Assembly (NCBI GenBank): GCA_020854105.1
Contig: JADZGB010000002.1
Span: 365,432-429,431 of the forward strand
DNA: 64,000 nucleotides
Direction of reading: 5' to 3'
Origin: Burkholderiales bacterium
GTDB taxonomy: Bacteria; Pseudomonadota; Gammaproteobacteria; Burkholderiales; SHXO01
Position numbers and translations under genes: made by a program. Below are positions 15,619 to 24,671 of the stretch, piece after piece; positions within the stretch are counted from its first letter, which is position 1; the number at the start of each line of letters is the position of its first letter. The notes beneath the pieces are model-generated. The model saw only the letters and a list, made by a program, of their open reading frames with translations. It was not told where the DNA came from and did no database searches.

Positions 15619-17886
15619 ATGCAAAAGAAAAAATCCATGCACCCGCACCGCATCTTGTCCCTGACACCCATCGCCCTTGCACTGCTGTCCCTGGCCGGTC
15701 ACGCGCAGGACCAAGGCACTGCCACCGAAGTCGGTGCATCGCCGGTAGTGGTCACTGCCACCCGCAACGAGCAGCGCAGCTTCGACGTGCCTGCCGCGAT
15801 CAACAGCCTGGATCAGGCGCGCATCCAGGAGACCGCGCGGGCCGAAGTCAACATCTCCGAGCAACTCAACCAGGTGCCGGGCACCGTGGTGCAGAGCCGG
15901 GAAAGCTATGCCCAGGAGCAGCAGATCAGCGTGCGAGGTTTCGGTGCGCGTTCGCAGTTCGGCACCCGCGGCATCAAGCTGCTCGCCGATGGTATCCCGG
16001 CCAGCACCCCAGATGGTCAGGGCAGCCCGGGCTTGTTCGACCTGCAATCCGCCCAGCGCATCGAGGTGTTGCGCGGCCCGTTCTCCGCGCTGTACGGCAA
16101 CCATTCGGGCGGCGTGGTGCAGGTGTTCACCGAAGATGGTCCGCAGGATCCCACGCTGACCGTGCAGGGCATGGCGGGCAGCTACGGCACCTGGAAGGGA
16201 GGCATGAAGTTCGGCGCCGACACCGGTGCGGTGAACGGCATCGGCAGCTACAGCCATTTCTCTACCAACGGCTATCGTGATCACAGCCACGCCGAGAAGG
16301 ACCAGTTCAACGCCAAGCTGCGCCTGGACGTATCGCAGGACACGCGGGTGACCGTCCTGGTCAACTACCTCAATCAGCCGGGAAACGAGGATCCGCTGGG
16401 CCTGACTGCCGCGCAGGTCGACGATGATCCGACGCAGTCGATCCCCGATGCGGAGTCGTACAACTCGCGGCGCAGCCTGGACAATCTGCAGGCAGGTGCG
16501 GTGCTGGAGACGCGACTCGGCGATCAGGACGTCCTGCGCCTGATGGCGTACGCGGGCAACCGCGATAACGACGGCTACCTCGCCATCGCGCCGGGCACGC
16601 AGAACAACATCCGTCAGTCGGGCGGAGTATCGGTGCTGGACCGTACCTTCAGCGGCCTGGGGGTGCGCTGGTCGCGCATCGCCGAGCGCGTGACCTTCAG
16701 CGTCGGAGCGGACTACGACAACGCGAGCGAGGACCGCACCGGCTTCCTGAACTTCACCGGTACGGTCGGCTCACCCACGGAACTGGGCGTGACCGGTGCG
16801 AAGAAGCGCGACGAGAAGAACACCGTGAAGAGCTACGGTTTCTACGTGCAAGGAGAACTGCAGGCCACCGAGAAGCTGAGTGCGAGTGCCGGCCTGCGCT
16901 ACATCAAGGTGAAGTTCGACTCGCAGGACAACTTCATCTGCACGACGACGCAGGTCACCGCGCCGGGAACCGTAGCGGGCACGTGCAGCGGGTCCACCGC
17001 GGCCATCGGCGCCGTGGTGGGAGGCGTGGTCCAGGAGAACCCGAACGACAGCGGCAGTGTCGAGTACTCCGCATTCACGCCGGTTGCGGGGCTGCTGTAC
17101 CGGCTCGCGCCGTCGGTGAACCTGTATGCAAACGTAGGCCGCAGTTTCGAGACGCCGACGTTCATCGAGCTGGCATATCAGGCCGCACCCGACGCGAGCG
17201 GCCCGAACCTGGGGCTGGATCCGAGCCGCAGCACGCACTACGAAGTGGGGGCCAAGCTCGCCCTGGGGAGCGACACCCGGTTCGAGGTCGCACTGTTCCA
17301 CATCGACACCAAGGACGAGATCGTCGTCCTGTCGAACCGCAATGGCCGTCAGAGCTTCCAGAATGCGGAGGGCACCACCCGCACCGGCGTGGAGCTGGCA
17401 CTGGACTCCAGGCTGGGGCGCGGTTTCTCGACGCTGATGGCGTTCACGTGGCTCAGTGCGAAGTTCTCCGAGAGCTTCTCCACCTGCGTGAGCGTACCCT
17501 GCATTCCCGGCACCGTCACCGGCACGGCAACCGTCGAGGATGGCAACAAGATCCCCGGTGTAGCGCCGTACAATGCCTACGCCGAACTGGCCTGGACGCA
17601 TGCGCCGCTGGGATTCTCCACCGCTCTGGAGTTCCGCGCCCAGGGCAAGGTCTACGTGAACGACATCAACAGCGAGAAGGCCGATGCGTTCCACGCCTTC
17701 GGCCTGCGTGCCGGCCTGGAGCAGCGCCCCGGGCGCTGGCGCCTGTCCGAGTTCGTGCGCATCGACAACCTGTTCGACGAGGAGTACGTGTCCGGCATCG
17801 CGGTGAACGACGCGAACAGCCGCTTCTACTACCCGGCCGCAGGCCGCAACTTCCTGGCCGGCGTGTCGGCAAGCTACGCGTTCTGA
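15619..17886 (+). CDS. pqqU: TonB-dependent receptor closely resembling the PQQ receptor PqqU (YncD)
   Basis: A 755-residue outer-membrane receptor with a signal peptide (cleavage after GHA, about residue 29), a TonB box (SPVVVTATR, 41-49), a plug domain and a 22-strand barrel ending in F. The plug matches what I recall of E. coli PqqU/YncD block by block: NISEQLNQVPG, SYAQEQQISVRGFGARS, LADGIPASTPDGQG and RIEVLRGPFSALYGNHSGGV. The barrel shares GYRDHS, AGRxFETPT-like and DNLFDEEYV motifs. PqqU imports PQQ with high affinity, which fits its position beside a pqqA copy, a TonB and a pqq operon. Recognition rests on memory, not a search. Confidence 0.85.
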   Translation: MQKKKSMHPHRILSLTPIALALLSLAGHAQDQGTATEVGASPVVVTATRNEQRSFDVPAAINSLDQARIQETARAEVNISEQLNQVPGTVVQSRESYAQEQQISVRGFGARSQFGTRGIKLLADGIPASTPDGQGSPGLFDLQSAQRIEVLRGPFSALYGNHSGGVVQVFTEDGPQDPTLTVQGMAGSYGTWKGGMKFGADTGAVNGIGSYSHFSTNGYRDHSHAEKDQFNAKLRLDVSQDTRVTVLVNYLNQPGNEDPLGLTAAQVDDDPTQSIPDAESYNSRRSLDNLQAGAVLETRLGDQDVLRLMAYAGNRDNDGYLAIAPGTQNNIRQSGGVSVLDRTFSGLGVRWSRIAERVTFSVGADYDNASEDRTGFLNFTGTVGSPTELGVTGAKKRDEKNTVKSYGFYVQGELQATEKLSASAGLRYIKVKFDSQDNFICTTTQVTAPGTVAGTCSGSTAAIGAVVGGVVQENPNDSGSVEYSAFTPVAGLLYRLAPSVNLYANVGRSFETPTFIELAYQAAPDASGPNLGLDPSRSTHYEVGAKLALGSDTRFEVALFHIDTKDEIVVLSNRNGRQSFQNAEGTTRTGVELALDSRLGRGFSTLMAFTWLSAKFSESFSTCVSVPCIPGTVTGTATVEDGNKIPGVAPYNAYAELAWTHAPLGFSTALEFRAQGKVYVNDINSEKADAFHAFGLRAGLEQRPGRWRLSEFVRIDNLFDEEYVSGIAVNDANSRFYYPAAGRNFLAGVSASYAF

Positions 17887-17901
17887 CCGCGCCGTCGTGA
17901 A

Positions 17902-17933
17902 CGATGAAGCGGCCCCGCACGGCCGCTTCGTCG
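17902..17933 (+). terminator. hairpin after the PqqU-like gene
   Basis: A perfect 9-bp stem, GAAGCGGCC (17906-17914) with GGCCGCTTC (17921-17929), extended by a few pairs on each side (ACGA/TCGT), 15 bases after the receptor stop. The U tract is poor (GTCGTCTCTGT). The rest of the gap to 18187 shows no gene, only the AAGGAG ribosome site of the next one. Confidence 0.6.
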
Positions 17934-18187
17934 TCTCTGTCCGCGCCTGTCGGCATTCCTGGTCGATCCTGCCGTCCTTGGTTCGAGGGTGCCCGGCGTG
18001 TCGCAGGCCGGGCAGGCCTGGAATCCGCTCAGGGGCCGGCGGTCGAAACTGGCGCCGGCGGAGGTTGACTCTGCGATGCTGCAGCCGATAGATGCGCCCG
18101 GATCCATCTATCGGTGGCGGCCGCGTGCCGTAATGGGGTCGGCTCTAGTAGGATAGCCGGCCCGCTACAAGGAGATCGTTTCGCAGG

Positions 18188-18744
18188 ATGGAAAAGACCC
18201 GTGCCGCCGGACACTACACCGGCATGGCGATCGTGCTGCACTGGATCATCGCGATCGGCGTGATCGCCATGTTTGCCATCGCCTACTACATGACGGATAT
18301 TCCGAAGGGGACGCCGGAGCGCGCCTACTGGTTCAATCTGCACAAGTCGATCGGTACGACGATCGGTGTCCTGGTGCTGGTACGCCTGGCGTGGCGGGCC
18401 TCGCATACACCGCCGTCGTTTCCCGCCTCCGTGCCCGCGTGGGAGGCGACCCTTGCCAGGATCAATCATTTCCTGCTGTACGCCTGCCTGGTGGTGATGC
18501 CGGTGATCGGATTCCTCGCCTCGAACTTCACCAAGTACGGCGTCAAGTACTTCGGCATCTCCATCGGTCCGTTCTTCGCCGAGGACCTGGCGATGCGCGA
18601 CAGCCTGCAGACGGTGCACGGACTGCTCTCGTACCTGCTCGGCGTGCTCGTCCTCCTGCACGTCGCGGCGGCGCTCAAGCATCTGCTGGTCGACCGCGAC
18701 GGCGTGTTCCAGCGCATGCTGCCCGGCGGCGGCGAAGCCGGGCG

Positions 18745-18748
<4 letters not shown>
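18188..18748 (+). CDS. cytochrome b561 family membrane protein
   Basis: A 186-residue four-helix membrane cytochrome of the CybB/b561 family. It begins with a helix containing a candidate haem ligand (MAIVLHWIIAIGVIAMFAIAYYM), and further histidines occur in FNLHKSIGTT, INHFLLYA and TVHGLLSYLLGVLVLLHVAAALKH, giving two b-haems. Such proteins pass electrons from quinol, often to superoxide or periplasmic partners. AAGGAG lies well placed upstream. It is convergent with the ABC ATPase gene and their stop codons overlap (18745-18748). Confidence 0.9.
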
Positions 18749-19815
<1,067 letters not shown>

Positions 19816-19951
19816 GGAGCGGGCGGGCGGGGCGCGGACGGGCTGGGAGCATCGGGCAAGTATAGCCGCGGCTGCGCCGTCGTCCGGGCGTGCGGTTGGT
19901 AGAATCAGCGGCTTGTCCGTATCATCCGCGTTCGCGTCCCCGCCGGTATCC

Positions 19952-21628
19952 GTGTCCTTCGCCGTGTCCTCCGATGTGCCGTCGCCTGCGCGCTCGCTCG
20001 ACAGCGGTGCGGTGCTGGCCGGAACCGCCTTCGCGGTGTGCGTGCTCGTCGCGCTTCCGCTCGCGGGACTGGCGCTGTCGCTGTTCTCAGACTCCGATGC
20101 GCGGGTGTGGACGCACCTCGCGCAGACGGTACTGCCGCGCTATGCGATGAACAGCCTCGCGCTCGCCTGCGCGGTGGGTCTGGGAGTGGCGGTCGTAGGA
20201 ACGGGATGCGCCTGGTGCATGGCTGCGCTGGAATTTCCCGGGCGCCGCTGGCTGGAGTGGGCGCTCGTGCTGCCGTTGGCCATGCCTGCCTACGTCGTCG
20301 CGTATGCCTACACCGACTTCCTCCAGTTCAGCGGACCGGTTCAGAGCGCGCTGCGGGATCTGACCGGATGGCGGGCGCGCGAGTACTGGTTCCCGGAGAT
20401 CCGTTCGCTATCCGGCGCGATCCTGCTGTTCGTGTTGGTGCTGTTCCCCTACGTCTATCTTCCCGCGCGAGCGGCATTCGTCGAGCGCTCGCCCAGCCTG
20501 TTCTTCGCGGCACGGCTGGCCGGACTGTCGGCCGGTGCCGCGTTCTGGCGCGCAGCGCTCCCGCTCGCCCGTCCGGCCATCGCCGCGGGGGTCTCGCTCG
20601 CGGTCATGGAGACTCTTGCCGACTACGGCACCGTATCCTACTTCGCGCTGGAGACATTCACCACGGGAATCTTCAAGGCGTGGTTCAGCTTCGGCGACCG
20701 GACCGCCGCGGCGCAACTTTCCCTGCTGCTGCTCGCTGCCGTTGCGGGGGTGATCTGGCTGGAGCGGCGCTCGCGCGGCCGCGCCCGCTATCAGGGCGCA
20801 CCAGGCAGCGGGGCGTCGCGCCGCCGCGTGCACGGCGCGCGCGCGATCATGCTGGCCTGCGCCTGTGCGATACCGGCTGTGCTCGGCTTCGTGCTGCCCA
20901 CGCTCGTGCTGATGCGCCTGGCCTGGGGCGACGTCGAACTTCTCGACCTGCAGCGCTACCTCGAGCTGGTGACCAACAGCGTCTCTGCCGCGGGCGCGGC
21001 AGCGCTGCTGTGCGTCGTGCTGGCGCTGATGCTCGCCTATGCCGTACGTCTGCGGCCCTCGACGGCGTTGCGCGGCGGGGTCCGGCTGGCAGCGCTGGGC
21101 TATGCGGTTCCCGGGGCCGTGCTCGCGGTCGCCATCCTGGTTCCGCTTGCACGCGTGGACAACGCTCTCTCCGCGTGGATCCAGGGGCAGTTCGGGTATC
21201 GGCCGGGCCTGTTGCTCACCGGCAGCATCGCCGGGCTGCTGTATGCCTATGTCGTACGCTTTCTCGCCCTCGCGCTGTCGAACGCCGAGGCCGGCCTCGC
21301 GCGCATCACGCCCAGCATGGACGAGGCCGCCCGCAGTCTGGGATGCGGTGCGCTCGGCACCGCGATGCGCGTGCACGCGCCGCTGCTGATGCGCAGTCTG
21401 GCGATCGGAATGTTGCTGGTGTTCGTGGACGCATTGAAGGAACTGCCGGCGACGCTCGCCATGCGCCCGTTCGACTTCGATACGCTCGCCACGCAGGCGC
21501 ACAACCTGGCCAAGGACGAGCGGCTGGGCGAGGCCGCCGTGCCGAGCCTGAGCATCGTCGCCGCCGGCCTGCTGCCGGTGATCCTGCTCTGTCGCGCGCT
21601 GCGTGACACGGGCGCCAGCGTGCGCTGA
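19952..21628 (+). CDS. fbpB: ferric iron ABC transporter permease (fused two-domain)
   Basis: A roughly 558-residue inner-membrane permease with two repeated sets of membrane helices, as usual for FbpB/SfuB. The permease EAA motifs read YFAARLAGLSAGAAFWRAALPLARPAIAAG-like in the first half and MDEAARSLGCGALGTAMRVHAPLLMRS in the second. It pairs with the divergent ATPase gene and converges on fbpA. The start is uncertain: there is no ATG near the first helix. GTG at 19952 or 19964 and TTG at 19914 are possible; TAGAAT at 19900-19905 could be a -10 box. Confidence 0.85.
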   Translation: MSFAVSSDVPSPARSLDSGAVLAGTAFAVCVLVALPLAGLALSLFSDSDARVWTHLAQTVLPRYAMNSLALACAVGLGVAVVGTGCAWCMAALEFPGRRWLEWALVLPLAMPAYVVAYAYTDFLQFSGPVQSALRDLTGWRAREYWFPEIRSLSGAILLFVLVLFPYVYLPARAAFVERSPSLFFAARLAGLSAGAAFWRAALPLARPAIAAGVSLAVMETLADYGTVSYFALETFTTGIFKAWFSFGDRTAAAQLSLLLLAAVAGVIWLERRSRGRARYQGAPGSGASRRRVHGARAIMLACACAIPAVLGFVLPTLVLMRLAWGDVELLDLQRYLELVTNSVSAAGAAALLCVVLALMLAYAVRLRPSTALRGGVRLAALGYAVPGAVLAVAILVPLARVDNALSAWIQGQFGYRPGLLLTGSIAGLLYAYVVRFLALALSNAEAGLARITPSMDEAARSLGCGALGTAMRVHAPLLMRSLAIGMLLVFVDALKELPATLAMRPFDFDTLATQAHNLAKDERLGEAAVPSLSIVAAGLLPVILLCRALRDTGASVR

Positions 21629-21637
21629 AGCGTTGCG

Positions 21638-22663
21638 CTACTTCCAGCCCACCCGATCGACCAGGCGCTGGGCTGCCGGGAGCCGGCTTCCCAGCACGCC
21701 GATGTTCAGAGGATCGGCCTTGAAGTTGCCGAGCGATGCGAGCTCGGGATTGTCGACCATTGCGGATTTCACCACCGGCCATTCGTTGTTGCCGTTGGCG
21801 AAGTAGGCCTGGGCTGTGTCGCTTGCGAGGTACTCGAGGAAGCGCACCGCGTTGTCGCGGTTCGGTGCGTGCCGCATGAGTCCGCCGCCCGAGATGTTCA
21901 TGTGCGTGCCTTGCCCCTGCTGATCTGGCCACATGAAGCGCACCGCCTGGACCACCGCCTTGTCCTCGGACTTCTTCGAGCGCATCAGGCGCACCCAGTA
22001 GTAGCTGTTGGTGAGGGCGATCGCGCACTCGCCCGAAGCCACCGCTCGGATCTGGTCGGTGTCGCCGCCGCGCGGCGGGCGCGCGAAGTTCGCGACCACG
22101 CCCCGAGCCCAGCTCTCGGCCTGCGCCTCGCCCAGGTGCTCGATCATCGCGCTCACCAGCGACAGCATGTAGGGATGGCTGCCCGGCCGGGTGCATACCT
22201 TGCCCTTGTTCGCCGGCAACGCCAGATCGCGATAGCTGCGCACCTGTTCGGGTTTCACTGCCTTCGGATCGTAGATGATCACGCGCGCGCGGCTGGAGAA
22301 GCCGAACCACTGTCCCAGCGGATGCCGGTAGTTCGCGGGAATGCGCTCCTCGAGAATCTTCGACTTCACCGGTGCGAACAATTCCATCTGCTCGGCGGTC
22401 GCGAGGCGGGCCGCGTCCACGATCAGCAGTACGTCGGCGGGACTGTTCGCGCCCTCGTTGCGAATGCGTTCCAGCAGCTGATCGTCGCCTGCCTCGATGC
22501 GGTTGATGCGGATGCCGGTGGTCCTGGTGAAGTCGGAGTAGAGCGCCTCGTCGGTATCGTAATGACGAGCGGAGTACAGGTTCAGCACTCTGTCCTGTGC
22601 CCGGGCAGGCAGGGCGAGAGCAAGGGCGATGGCCGCCAGGGCCGCGATGCGGACAGCCGACAT
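21638..22663 (-). CDS. fbpA: periplasmic ferric iron-binding protein
   Basis: A 341-residue solute-binding protein for Fe(III). The signal peptide ends at ALPARAQ, then VLNLYSARHYDTDEALYSDFTRTTGI as in FbpA/FutA proteins. The adjacent tyrosines in ALTNSYYWVRL supply iron ligands. It follows the FTR1-type permease gene by 23 bases on the same strand and converges on the permease gene, from whose stop it is separated by nine bases. Confidence 0.9.
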   Translation of the reverse strand: MSAVRIAALAAIALALALPARAQDRVLNLYSARHYDTDEALYSDFTRTTGIRINRIEAGDDQLLERIRNEGANSPADVLLIVDAARLATAEQMELFAPVKSKILEERIPANYRHPLGQWFGFSSRARVIIYDPKAVKPEQVRSYRDLALPANKGKVCTRPGSHPYMLSLVSAMIEHLGEAQAESWARGVVANFARPPRGGDTDQIRAVASGECAIALTNSYYWVRLMRSKKSEDKAVVQAVRFMWPDQQGQGTHMNISGGGLMRHAPNRDNAVRFLEYLASDTAQAYFANGNNEWPVVKSAMVDNPELASLGNFKADPLNIGVLGSRLPAAQRLVDRVGWK

Positions 22664-22686
22664 GACACGTCTCCGATGAATGGTGA

Positions 22687-24606
22687 TCAGGTCTTGCGCG
22701 ACTGTTCGCGCACCAGGTACCAGCCGCCGACGATGACCACGATCAGCGCCAGCTGCAAGCCGATGCCCTGCAGGTTCGGATAGATGCCGAGCATCGGAAC
22801 GGCCGGGAAATCGAGAGGGTGGAGCGGGAGCTTGCCCGCCTCCTGCAGTGCGGCGATGCCCTGGCCAGCGAACACCACCGCCATGACGGCGAGAAGCAGT
22901 GAGCTGGCGCCGAAGAACAGCCCCAGCGGCAGGTGTACGGACAGACGGATGATCAGCCAGGCCATCACCAGCAGTCCGACCACGCCGGCGGCGAGACCGA
23001 ACAGGATGGCGTTGCGGCCTGCCCCTGCGGCCTGGGCCCACAGCGCCTGGTAGAACAGTACGGTCTCGAACACCTCGCGATACACCGCGAGGAAGGCGAC
23101 CAGGGCGATGCCCAGGGCCGCACGTGCGCCGAAGCGCGTGTCTGCTCCGGCACCAGCCATCCTGTCGCGGATGAACATGCTCCAGCGCCGTGCGTTCGAC
23201 TTGCTGTGCAGCCAGAAGCCCACGTACAGGAGCACCCCGGCGGACAGCAGCGCGGTCACCCCCTCGGTTACTTCCCGTTGCGCGCCACTGATGCGGATGA
23301 TCGTGCTGGAGACCGCCCAGGTGACCGCACCCAGGAGGAGGGCGCCGATCCATCCGGCATGCAGCCAGCGCATTTCCTCGCGGCGTCCGGTCTTGACCAG
23401 GAACGCAGCCATGGCGGCCAGCACCAGGATCGCTTCCAGGCCCTCGCGCAGGATGATCACGATCGACCCGGCGAAGCCTGCGGCGGGGGAGAGCGCGCTG
23501 GCCGCGAGGGCGGTCCTGGCCAGCTGCAGCGCGTCGACCGCACGCACGTACGCTGCCTCGATCTCGCCGGCCGGGGCTCCCGCGTGAACTGCATTGCGGT
23601 AGGTCATCATCGCCTGTTCGGTACGCGCGAGCAGATCCGGATCCCGGCTCGCCAGCCCCGGCTCGGCGAGTTCGAAACCTTCCAGGTAGGCGGTCACGGC
23701 CAGCCGGTAGGCGTCGTCGTGGCGCCCGGCGCGCACGGCCTGGATGCTGTGTGCGAGGGCCGATAGGCTGAAGTCCAGCGGCGAGCCGGCGTGCGCGGTG
23801 AGCGCCTGCGGATGGGCACGCAGGTAGGCGAGCACTGCATCGTTGCGTGGACCGCTGCTGCGTGCCTCCAGCGGTGTGACGGTCACCGCCTGTGCCAGCC
23901 CCGGAAACGCCTTGCGGCCCTCACCGGCACGCCACGCTGCCTCGCCATCGCGCACCTGCGCCGGGTCGTTCGAGAACGAGGCGACGTGAAAGGCCAGCGC
24001 CCAGCGCTGAGCGTCGGTCATCTGCGCGAAGGCAGGCATGGATGTGCCTGTCACGCCCAGCGAGATCGTGTTGTACAGGCCGAACACGCTGCGGGCGGAG
24101 GCGCGGGCGACGTCGGTGAAATCGGTCGGCGCGGGATCGAGTCCCGCTGCAGCCGGGCCATTACCTCTGCCCTGCGCGCCGTGGCAGGACCCGCAATTGG
24201 AGGCGTACAGCTGCGCGCCCTCGGCCGGATCGGGGGCGCGCCTGGGTGCGACGACGATCTGGTACTCCGTCACCAGTCCGGCCTGGAGCTTGCGCGCCAG
24301 TGCCACCACGTGCTGCGCCTGGGCCTTGTCGGCGATCAGGCCGACGAGTTCTTCCGCCTGATTGACCAGATCGGTATGACGGGCGCCGGCTGGCATGGCG
24401 CCCACCAGGTCGCGCACGCGTGAGGAGAACTCGACCTGCTCCGCGTACTCCTCCTGGTCCAGCACCTGCCCGTCACGCACGAACTCCGGATACTCGACCG
24501 AGACGTAGTCGAGCATGTTGAGCACTGCCTGCGAATCCGGCGGCGCCGCGGGCGCGCCCAGTGGCACGAGCAGAAAAACCAGCAGGAACAGTTCGCGCAG
24601 GCACAT
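22687..24606 (-). CDS. cytochrome c-FTR1 fusion iron permease
   Basis: A 639-residue protein combining a signal peptide, a periplasmic domain with one c-type haem site (CGSCH, Cys138-Cys141-His142, with Met190 in GTSMPAF as likely sixth ligand), a helical linker and a C-terminal FTR1 iron permease with seven or so membrane helices. Both iron-permeation motifs are present: REGLE (387-391) and REVFE (510-514). In yeast Ftr1 and E. coli EfeU such glutamates carry iron, and transport is coupled to ferrous iron oxidation. The attached haem domain probably takes up the electron. It lies between a FecA-like receptor and fbpA on the same strand. Confidence 0.9.
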   Translation of the reverse strand: MCLRELFLLVFLLVPLGAPAAPPDSQAVLNMLDYVSVEYPEFVRDGQVLDQEEYAEQVEFSSRVRDLVGAMPAGARHTDLVNQAEELVGLIADKAQAQHVVALARKLQAGLVTEYQIVVAPRRAPDPAEGAQLYASNCGSCHGAQGRGNGPAAAGLDPAPTDFTDVARASARSVFGLYNTISLGVTGTSMPAFAQMTDAQRWALAFHVASFSNDPAQVRDGEAAWRAGEGRKAFPGLAQAVTVTPLEARSSGPRNDAVLAYLRAHPQALTAHAGSPLDFSLSALAHSIQAVRAGRHDDAYRLAVTAYLEGFELAEPGLASRDPDLLARTEQAMMTYRNAVHAGAPAGEIEAAYVRAVDALQLARTALAASALSPAAGFAGSIVIILREGLEAILVLAAMAAFLVKTGRREEMRWLHAGWIGALLLGAVTWAVSSTIIRISGAQREVTEGVTALLSAGVLLYVGFWLHSKSNARRWSMFIRDRMAGAGADTRFGARAALGIALVAFLAVYREVFETVLFYQALWAQAAGAGRNAILFGLAAGVVGLLVMAWLIIRLSVHLPLGLFFGASSLLLAVMAVVFAGQGIAALQEAGKLPLHPLDFPAVPMLGIYPNLQGIGLQLALIVVIVGGWYLVREQSRKT

Positions 24607-24671
24607 GTCGTTGTAGTGGTTGAACCTCGAAAGCGGATGGATTATAGGCGCCGGGGGCAGATTCGCGAGGC

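Noticed and set aside
15619..17886. Siderophore or vitamin B12 receptor
   Set aside because: Plug and barrel blocks agree much better with PqqU/YncD, and the neighbours are PQQ genes, not cobalamin or siderophore genes.
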